A stretch of 11,120 nt of DNA, from the NCBI GenBank assembly GCA_023136785.1, contig JAGLQP010000025.1, positions 1-11,120 of the forward strand. The letters are read 5' to 3'. The notes beneath the pieces are model-generated. The model did no database searches and was not told the origin of the DNA. It saw only the letters and a program-made list of their open reading frames with translations. Both the position numbers and the translations under genes were made by a program. This document shows positions 6,395 to 11,120 of the stretch, one piece after another (position 1 is the first letter of the stretch; every line of letters starts with the position of its first letter). This DNA is from Spirochaetales bacterium. GTDB taxonomy: Bacteria; Spirochaetota; Spirochaetia; SZUA-6; DRHE01.

Positions 6395-7534
6395 AAAACG
6401 ATTCCCCGTTATCTGTTTGAATCAGTGAAAGACGATCTCCATGAGAAGATGGTGTTCGTAGGCGGAGCCCGCCAGGTTGGTAAAACGACCTTCGCCCTGA
6501 GCTACCTGCAGCCCCCCATTCCTGAGAACCCCGCCTATCTGAACTGGGACAACACCGCAGCTCGCCGCTCCTTGATCAGGGGGGAGCTCCCTGCAAAGCA
6601 GAAGCTGATTGTGCTCGACGAGGTGCACAAGTACGCCAGGTGGCGCAACCTGGTCAAAGGATTTTACGATACCTACAGGAGCGGGACTTCCTTCCTGATC
6701 ATCGGTTCCGCCCGGCTGGATTTTTATCGCAGAGGAGGAGACTCCCTCCAGGGTCGCTACCACTACTACCACCTGCATCCCTTCTCGCCCCGTGAAATCA
6801 GCAAAGAACCCGACCGCAGCGATGTGGAGCAGCTGCTGAAGTTCGGAGGATTTCCCGAACCCCTTCTAAGAGCGGAAGAACGAGCCTGGCGGCGGTGGCA
6901 GCGTGAGCGGCTGACCCGGGTGATCTACGATGATATCCGAGATCTTGAAAATGTCAGGGAGATCAGCCTAATTGAACTGCTCGTGGAAGAGTTGCCCAAC
7001 CGGGTCGGATCTCCCCTGTCTGTAAGAAATTTGCGGGATACGCTTCAGGTGGCCCACGATACGGTGGAGAGATGGCTTGCGATTCTTGAACGGGTATATC
7101 TCTGTTTCCGCATACCGCCGTTCGGCGCGCCGCGGATTCGAGCCGTCAAGAAAGAGCAGAAGCTGTACCTTACAGACTGGTCCCGGGTTTCCTCACCCGG
7201 GGAGCGTTTCGAGAACTTCGTCGCCTGCCAGCTTCTAAAGTACTGTCATTTCATAGAGGACAGCGAAGGTTTTCACATGGAACTGCGATTCCTGCGAGAT
7301 ACGGATAAGCGGGAGATTGATTTCGTGGTGATGAAAGACAGGAAGCCTCTATTCGCGGTGGAATGCAAGACCGGGGAGCGGGGGGTCAATCCTGCGATTC
7401 CCTACTTTCGCGAACGGACCGGGATTCCCCGTTTCTATCAGGTTCATCTGGGGACAAAGGATTGGGGAGATGCAGACAGGGCGGTCCGGGTGCTGCCCTA
7501 CCACGTCTTCTGCAAGCAGCTCGCCCTGCCGTAG
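6392..7534 (+). CDS. AAA_14/DUF4143-type ATPase with PD-(D/E)XK-like C-terminus
   Basis: This 380-residue protein has an N-terminal P-loop domain with Walker A GGARQVGKTT at 24-33, Walker B KLIVLDEVHK at 71-80 and a sensor-like IIGSARLD at 103-110. A winged-helix-like middle follows at about 205-245 (SVRNLRDTLQVAHDTVERWL and on). The C-terminal domain has ERFENFVACQLL at 271-282 and then REID (E308, D310) and VECKTGE (E324, K326), the pattern of a PD-(D/E)XK nuclease fold. Proteins of this build are common in bacteria and archaea, often in many copies. They are suspected to act in mobile-element, toxin-antitoxin or defence-like settings, but no member's role can be assigned here. The gene is intact and stands alone after xylB, with its own repeat-rich promoter. 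The ATG has no ribosome binding site, and copy 3 of the repeat runs into it. Confidence 0.88.
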   Translation: MKTIPRYLFESVKDDLHEKMVFVGGARQVGKTTFALSYLQPPIPENPAYLNWDNTAARRSLIRGELPAKQKLIVLDEVHKYARWRNLVKGFYDTYRSGTSFLIIGSARLDFYRRGGDSLQGRYHYYHLHPFSPREISKEPDRSDVEQLLKFGGFPEPLLRAEERAWRRWQRERLTRVIYDDIRDLENVREISLIELLVEELPNRVGSPLSVRNLRDTLQVAHDTVERWLAILERVYLCFRIPPFGAPRIRAVKKEQKLYLTDWSRVSSPGERFENFVACQLLKYCHFIEDSEGFHMELRFLRDTDKREIDFVVMKDRKPLFAVECKTGERGVNPAIPYFRERTGIPRFYQVHLGTKDWGDADRAVRVLPYHVFCKQLALP

Positions 7535-7547
7535 ATCGGTATCCCAC

Positions 7548-7580
7548 AAAAAAAGGGCTGCCCGGTACGGGGACAGCCCT
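7548..7580 (-). terminator. Rho-independent terminator of the minus-strand operon
   Basis: AGGGCTG (7554-7560) pairs with CAGCCCT (7574-7580); a nearby CCC/GGG lengthens the stem with a small bulge. On the minus strand the stem is followed by seven T (A-run at 7548-7554), a standard terminator about 30 bases after the last operon gene. On the plus strand the hairpin also follows the ATPase gene stop (7534), but only a poor T-run comes after it, so it may serve both directions unequally. Confidence 0.85.
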
Positions 7581-7611
7581 CAGATTTACTATGCAATAGC
7601 GGATCGCAGCC

Positions 7612-8244
7612 TCAGCTGGTGTACTTCCTCGATCGCCGAGCCATGACGATGATCATCACAACCATGGGAAGCACCCCCAAAATCAGGGAGATGAATCCAA
7701 CCCGGGAGAGCGTGATAATCCGGATCTGCCGCTCACTGGAGGGTAGATACTCGCCGTCTTTATCCTGAACGCGGATACGAACCACCCGCTGGTCCTTTGT
7801 TATGGGAATGTGAAAGGCCTGCAGCGAAGGCTCACGGTCCTTGTGTTTGCCCTCCGGATCGAAAGGTACGATCTGGTAGCCCAAAGCCGAGCCCTTGACC
7901 TGTTCAACGTAAAAAGGTTCCTCAAGCATCATCTGCGCTTCCGATGAGGGGCGGGTAATTTCGACCCGTGCCTTGGGCACCTGCTGGATCCTCACCCATT
8001 TCATCAGCGTCGGGTTGCCCTTGGCATCGTTTTTCCTCATCTTCTCGTAGAAAAGATCGTTGTATTCCTGTTGATAGAAAGGTCTGAGGTACAGGTCTGT
8101 AGAACCATTGATGTACAGCACGGAAGCGGGAGTCTTGGATTCGACAGGACGAGTCCACTTGTCCCCTGGGATGACCTCCAGCCCGATCGCTTCGGCTCTT
8201 CGTTTTTCGAAGGCCACGATTCGACGCTCCGATCCTTCCATCAC
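7612..8244 (-). CDS. C-terminal half of a split secreted single-pass membrane protein
   Basis: These 210 codons continue the reading frame of the upstream half (8248-8946) after a single TGA; together they would encode 444 residues. I do not recognise the family. The half is mostly beta-rich and soluble, with several YxxPF-like stretches, then a hydrophobic helix at about residues 181-201 (VGFISLILGVLPMVVMIIVM) and a basic tail ARRSRKYTS. With the upstream signal peptide this gives an outside domain, one membrane helix and a short cytoplasmic tail. If translated alone, GTG 8242-8244 or ATG 8239-8241 could start it, with GAGG (plus-strand 8253-8256) eight or eleven bases away. Without a signal peptide the soluble part would probably stay in the cytoplasm, so independent function is doubtful. 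It is the last gene of the ABC-2 operon. Confidence 0.65.
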   Translation of the reverse strand: MMEGSERRIVAFEKRRAEAIGLEVIPGDKWTRPVESKTPASVLYINGSTDLYLRPFYQQEYNDLFYEKMRKNDAKGNPTLMKWVRIQQVPKARVEITRPSSEAQMMLEEPFYVEQVKGSALGYQIVPFDPEGKHKDREPSLQAFHIPITKDQRVVRIRVQDKDGEYLPSSERQIRIITLSRVGFISLILGVLPMVVMIIVMARRSRKYTS

Positions 8245-8247
8245 CAG

Positions 8248-8250
8248 TCA
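8248..8250 (-). other. In-frame TGA splitting the last gene of the ABC-2 operon
   Basis: The minus strand reads GAC TGA CTG GTG ATG GAA. The frame is open for 232 codons before and 211 codons after this stop, and both sides read as one protein (RFSTED, stop, LVMEGSERR). One base change separates TGA from GGA (Gly), CGA (Arg) or TGG (Trp), so a single substitution explains the split without any frameshift. Confidence 0.8.
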
Positions 8251-8946
8251 GTCCTCGGTAGAGAAGCGGATGCTGTACTCTCCCACCGGGAGATTGAGGA
8301 TGAAGGCCTTCTGCACCGGTGCGGGAGGCACGATGTATTCGGTCGGGTACTGGGGCTCCGGAGGAGATTTCAGCTCCCTCAAGGTGTCGATCAGCTTGGT
8401 CACGTCCTGCCCCTCGTTGCGCATCCTGGTGATCGTGGTCGTCAGCTCGTTGAGCAGTGCCTCGTAGGCAGCCCTCGTCTCGTAATACTTCGAGACCGAC
8501 TGCCAGTAGGCGTCCATCAGGTCCTGATAATGCTGCCAGGCCTGATCCGCCTCCGCCTCCTTGGCGACGCTCCAGTTCAGCTCGTACTCGCCTCGGATGT
8601 TGTAGTAGGTGTAGGGAGTCATGCCAACGGTCTCCGGCTCGTCCTCCCTGCCGCTCAGCTCCAGGGTCCCCTCGAACGGAATATTCAGAGCCGAGGTGTC
8701 GGTCTTCCAGTCCTGGGTGATCGGCCAGAAATAGACGAACACCTTGCGCACCGTGATGAAGTTGTCGACGTCCGCTACCAGATAGATCGTATCTGCATCT
8801 TTGCGGGCGAAGGTGCCGGCGTAATCCTTGCCGTTGAAGGCCAGAATCGAATAGATGAACTGTTCCTCCCGCACCGGAACGTCTGCAAAGAGAAGGCCGG
8901 CGCAGAACAGGAGGAACAGCAGGACAGCAATTCGTGGAGCTTTCAT
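8248..8946 (-). CDS. N-terminal half of a split secreted membrane-anchored protein
   Basis: Residues 1-21 form a clean signal peptide (basic MKAPR, hydrophobic core, LLFA then DV), with no standard lipobox around C15. After it comes a beta-rich region (22-125) and a helical, probably coiled-coil segment at about 127-192 (VAKEAEADQAWQHYQDLMDA and on), then a proline-rich turn and a final strand LPVGEYSIRFSTED that runs straight into the TGA. The protein would be exported and, if read through, anchored by the C-terminal helix in the following half. The ATG at 8944-8946 overlaps the permease stop as ATGA and has GAGGGG upstream, so expression is coupled to the transporter. The family is not recognised. 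A partner or sensor domain for the ABC-2 transporter is a guess based on context. Confidence 0.75.
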   Translation of the reverse strand: MKAPRIAVLLFLLFCAGLLFADVPVREEQFIYSILAFNGKDYAGTFARKDADTIYLVADVDNFITVRKVFVYFWPITQDWKTDTSALNIPFEGTLELSGREDEPETVGMTPYTYYNIRGEYELNWSVAKEAEADQAWQHYQDLMDAYWQSVSKYYETRAAYEALLNELTTTITRMRNEGQDVTKLIDTLRELKSPPEPQYPTEYIVPPAPVQKAFILNLPVGEYSIRFSTED

Positions 8947-9812
8947 GGTCGTACACCCCTCGCTTTCATGGTCAGATGACTGATAATAAGGATCGCCATG
9001 GAGAGAACGAGCAGAAGGAGAATACCGATGAAGTACATCCCCCAGTCGCCCACCTCTACAAAGCGCAGGGCCAGGTCCCAGTAGAACAGCGGAGAAATCC
9101 ATTTGATGATCCAGGCGAAGACGCTGGCCAGGTTTCGCACATACCCGCTGACGATGGTGAAGGATCCCATCATGATGATAATGAAGAACAGGATCAAACC
9201 GAGAAATACGGCGATCGCCGAGGCGGAGTTGTCCGTCAAGGACGAGGCGAAGATCCCGTATGCGTATATCGCAACGGACAGAAAGAACAGGATGATCAGG
9301 CTGTAGTAGAAGGACGGCCCCAGGATCAGGTTGTTCAGCACCCCTGCAACGAGCAGGAATACGAGCAGCACCACCAGATAGATCGCGGTCATGAGGATAT
9401 CTTTGATCAGCGCCGCCAGGAAGTAGGAGGTGCTGTCCGCCGGACCGTAGGTCAGGAGCTCCAGGGCACCGACCTTCTTCTCTAGACCGAATCGGAACAC
9501 CGAGCTCACCGCCAGATACAGGAGAACCGGCAGAAAAGCGATGTACAGGATGAACAGAAACGGCCCTTCTGAGAAAAGCTTTTCCACGAAGGTCGTTCCG
9601 AAAGCACCGACCAGGCTTCTGCCGATCAACTCGTAGGCCGGGTACAGCTGGTAATCGAATCCGCTTGAGTCTATGGCCCGGACAAAGCCGGCCACGAGAA
9701 AATACGCCAGAACCAGGCCGACGGTTTGAGCTATGTAGAATCCCGGACTGATCAGGGTCTCGAAAATGCGCCGTCTGGCGAGAACGGTTGTTGCGTGGGC
9801 TCTCTGATTCAT
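8943..9812 (-). CDS. ABC-2 type transporter permease
   Basis: This 289-residue protein has six predicted membrane helices, at about 26-46, 84-104, 137-158, 168-190, 198-218 and 259-280. The cytoplasmic stretch between helices 2 and 3, EKKVGALELLTYGP (111-124), is the usual amphipathic GxLELL motif of ABC-2 permeases, which contacts the ATPase. A long extracytoplasmic loop lies between helices 1 and 2 (residues 47-83). It would form the membrane channel of an exporter for an unknown substrate, probably as a dimer. It resembles the GldF/NosY/gliding-type ABC-2 group more than drug exporters, but the substrate is not determined. Start and stop both overlap neighbours by four bases (ATGA), with GGAGGCGAG shortly before the start. 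Confidence 0.9.
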   Translation of the reverse strand: MNQRAHATTVLARRRIFETLISPGFYIAQTVGLVLAYFLVAGFVRAIDSSGFDYQLYPAYELIGRSLVGAFGTTFVEKLFSEGPFLFILYIAFLPVLLYLAVSSVFRFGLEKKVGALELLTYGPADSTSYFLAALIKDILMTAIYLVVLLVFLLVAGVLNNLILGPSFYYSLIILFFLSVAIYAYGIFASSLTDNSASAIAVFLGLILFFIIIMMGSFTIVSGYVRNLASVFAWIIKWISPLFYWDLALRFVEVGDWGMYFIGILLLLVLSMAILIISHLTMKARGVRP

Positions 9813-10762
9813 TTCTCGCCTCCTATGCCTGCGAACAGGTTGATGTTTTCCTTGGTGATCGTGACAAAGGCCTCTTCGAGGCTAAGGCTCTTCTCCTGGA
9901 TGCTTAAGGGTACTAGATTCTGATCGATCAGGTATTTGGACAGCTCCTTGCGGTAGTCTCCGGTCTTGGGAACCTTGACGACCAGGGTCTTTTCTTCTCC
10001 CGTAGCGTCCTGCACAAAGTTGAGGGCCTTGACCTTTCCGAGAAGGTCGGCGGGAAGCTCTTCCAGGTCCACGTGGATCTCCCGGTCCTTGGCCAGGGTG
10101 TTCAGCATGCTCTTCATCTGGTCCTCGACCATGAGCTTTCCTCCGAAGATAATCGCCACCCGGTGGCACAACTTTTCCATCTCCGAGAGGATATGGGAGG
10201 AGATGAAGATCGTCCGACCCTCCCGGTTCTCCTCGAGAATCAGATCCCGGATCTGCTTGACCCCGAAGGGATCCAACCCGGAGATCGGTTCATCCAGAAA
10301 CAGGATGTCCGGATCGTGAAGCAGTGCCCTGACGATGGACAGTTTCTGCAGCATGCCCCGGGAAAACTCGGCGAACTTCTTGTTTTTCACCTCGGCCAGT
10401 CCGACCTGTTCCAGCAGGTGATCAATGCGCCTGCCCGAATCTTCCAAGCCGAACAGATCGGCGAACATCTGCAGGTACTCACCGGCGGTCATCCAGGTCC
10501 ACATCCCTGTCGGATGCTTCTCCGGCACCATGCCGATGCGGCGGCGCAGGTCGAGCCTCTTCGGAGTGTAGGTTTCCTCGAACAACCGGATTTCCCCGGA
10601 TGTGGGTTTGACGATGCCCAAGAGCATCATGATCGTAGAGGTCTTTCCGGCTCCGTTCGGTCCCAAAAAACCGTAGATCTCCCCGGCGGGGATATTCAGA
10701 TTCACTCCGTCCACGGCGGTAAACTTCCCATACCGCTTGGTCAGGTTCTTGGTTTGAATCAT
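9809..10762 (-). CDS. ABC-2 type transporter ATPase
   Basis: This 317-residue protein is the energy-providing partner of the ABC-2 permease. Walker A GPNGAGKT is at 34-41, the Q-loop region MVPEKHP at 78-84, the signature-like FSRGM at 133-137, Walker B ILFLDEP at 153-159 with SGLDP following, and the switch histidine at 190 (SSHILSEME). The C-terminal extension (about 225-317) ends with [10 protein letters not shown], the typical tail of this exporter class (CcmA/DrrA-like). I place the start at ATG 10760-10762 because GGAGG lies seven bases upstream and [12 protein letters not shown] is the standard beginning of the domain; the longer open frame to the right is not gene-like. It is coupled by ATGA to both neighbours. 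Confidence 0.93.
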   Translation of the reverse strand: MIQTKNLTKRYGKFTAVDGVNLNIPAGEIYGFLGPNGAGKTSTIMMLLGIVKPTSGEIRLFEETYTPKRLDLRRRIGMVPEKHPTGMWTWMTAGEYLQMFADLFGLEDSGRRIDHLLEQVGLAEVKNKKFAEFSRGMLQKLSIVRALLHDPDILFLDEPISGLDPFGVKQIRDLILEENREGRTIFISSHILSEMEKLCHRVAIIFGGKLMVEDQMKSMLNTLAKDREIHVDLEELPADLLGKVKALNFVQDATGEEKTLVVKVPKTGDYRKELSKYLIDQNLVPLSIQEKSLSLEEAFVTITKENINLFAGIGGEK

Positions 10763-11120
10763 GAGCTTCCTCCTTCCACATTCCAGGATGTGAACACGTA
10801 CGGAGTGAACTTCCCTTCGTTCTCGTAAGGCTCGAGGTAGGCTTCGATCCCCTCCGGCGGCAGATCCCAGGTCTTTTTCATGATTTCCTCGATCTCCTCC
10901 CGGCTGATCTTTCTGGGATCCGGCACGATGATCAGATAGTCGATCACCCAGTAGGGATCGGAGTTGGCCTTGATCTGGGAACCCGGGATGAAGGAGCTGT
11001 AGCGGAAGGTGGTTTCCGGAAGAGCGTCCCACTCCCACTCCAGCACGCCTTTGTAGAGCTCCTCCCCACGTCCCGATCCCTCTTCGGTCTCATCCTGAAC
11101 GGGCAGGCCGTCATAGATCT
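10759..11120 (-). CDS. Unrecognised protein, first visible gene of the ABC-2 operon (C-terminal part)
   Basis: The frame is open to the right edge of the window, so only the last 119 residues are seen. It ends NVEGGSS at TGA 10759-10761, overlapping the ATPase start as ATGA. The visible part is acidic and aromatic-rich (GVLEWEWDALPETTFRYSSF), with a VIDYLIIVPDP strand and a helix SREEIEEIMKKTWDLPPEGI. No membrane helix or known motif was found. The strict coupling suggests that it is made in fixed ratio with the exporter and may be an accessory or substrate-side factor, but no function can be given. Confidence 0.8.
   Translation of the reverse strand, partial: IYDGLPVQDETEEGSGRGEELYKGVLEWEWDALPETTFRYSSFIPGSQIKANSDPYWVIDYLIIVPDPRKISREEIEEIMKKTWDLPPEGIEAYLEPYENEGKFTPYVFTSWNVEGGSS

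Noticed and set aside
8218..8234. Possible selenocysteine-type hairpin after the TGA (short GATCG/CGAATC stem, 13 bases downstream)
   Set aside because: The stem is only five pairs with a bulge on the wrong side, the loop lacks a convincing SECIS pattern, and the protein shows no redox motif around the stop.
7922..8956. Minus-strand open frame of 344 codons that crosses the TGA at 8248 in another frame
   Set aside because: It avoids the stop, but its translation is rich in R and G with no signal peptide or membrane helix, unlike the frame carrying the clear signal peptide and anchor. It is a shadow.
9809..10762. Non-standard ABC signature FSRGM and E in place of Q in the Q-loop of the ABC-2 ATPase
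   Set aside because: Both variants are common in ABC-2 exporter ATPases of this class and do not suggest loss of activity.
10073..10828. Plus-strand open frame of 251 codons opposite the ABC-2 ATPase
   Set aside because: The opposite strand encodes a textbook ABC ATPase. This translation is compositionally odd (rich in H, Q, P) and has no ribosome binding site.
9809..11038. Longer version of the ABC-2 ATPase starting near 11038
   Set aside because: The extra N-terminal part overlaps the coupled upstream gene in another frame, has no family match, and the internal ATG at 10762 has a strong ribosome binding site.
1..11120. CRISPR arrays, tRNA or rRNA genes, insertion sequences with transposase
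   Set aside because: I looked for regularly spaced repeats, cloverleaf-like segments and transposase motifs and saw none. The only repeat cluster is the promoter repeat at 6327-6394.

Overview
The window looks like chromosomal DNA of a free-living, moderately GC-rich bacterium. Shine-Dalgarno sites are strong, genes are packed tightly, and ATGA start/stop overlaps recur. The xylulokinase has a GDQPNNALSLN-type active-site segment of the kind I associate with Spirochaetota and Bacteroidota. Together with a Pot-type importer and a free-standing URO-D family protein, this makes a spirochaete my best guess, but it is weakly supported: no rRNA, tRNA or other marker gene is present.

Left part (1-4318, plus strand). 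This is an importer operon in the order binding protein (C-terminal end only), ATPase, permease 1, permease 2, followed 20 bases later by a uroporphyrinogen-decarboxylase (URO-D) family protein. A perfect 13-bp hairpin lies between the binding-protein gene and the ATPase gene. The downstream genes are overlapped or close-spaced. The transporter belongs to the spermidine/putrescine (PotABCD) family, but its substrate cannot be read from the sequence. The URO-D protein suggests that the imported compound, or a methyl group from it, is processed by the last gene; this is inference.

Middle part (4319-7534). A decayed C-terminal fragment of an AAA/DUF4143 ATPase lies on the minus strand, converging on the URO-D gene. 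It is followed on the plus strand by an intact xylulokinase (xylB) with its own ribosome binding site and a possible promoter. Next comes an intact AAA_14/DUF4143-type ATPase with a PD-(D/E)XK-like C-terminus. Its promoter region carries three copies of a CATGAGTAAT-type repeat, one centred on a perfect 14-bp palindrome, and the predicted transcription start is almost at the ATG. So one dead and one living member of the same broad ATPase group flank the sugar kinase.

Right part (7535-11120, minus strand). This is a translationally coupled ABC-2 exporter-type operon, read from right to left: an unrecognised protein (cut by the window edge), an ABC ATPase, a six-helix ABC-2 permease, and a secreted single-pass membrane protein with a coiled coil. 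All three junctions are ATGA overlaps. The last gene is split by one in-frame TGA, with the same reading frame continuing on both sides, so it is either a recent nonsense mutation, a sequencing error or, less likely, a recoding or restart site. A hairpin with a T-tract ends this operon at 7548-7580.

The most interesting items are the split last gene of the exporter operon, the repeat-covered promoter of the AAA/DUF4143 ATPase, and the URO-D protein lacking the usual HxC zinc motif, linked to a Pot-type importer.
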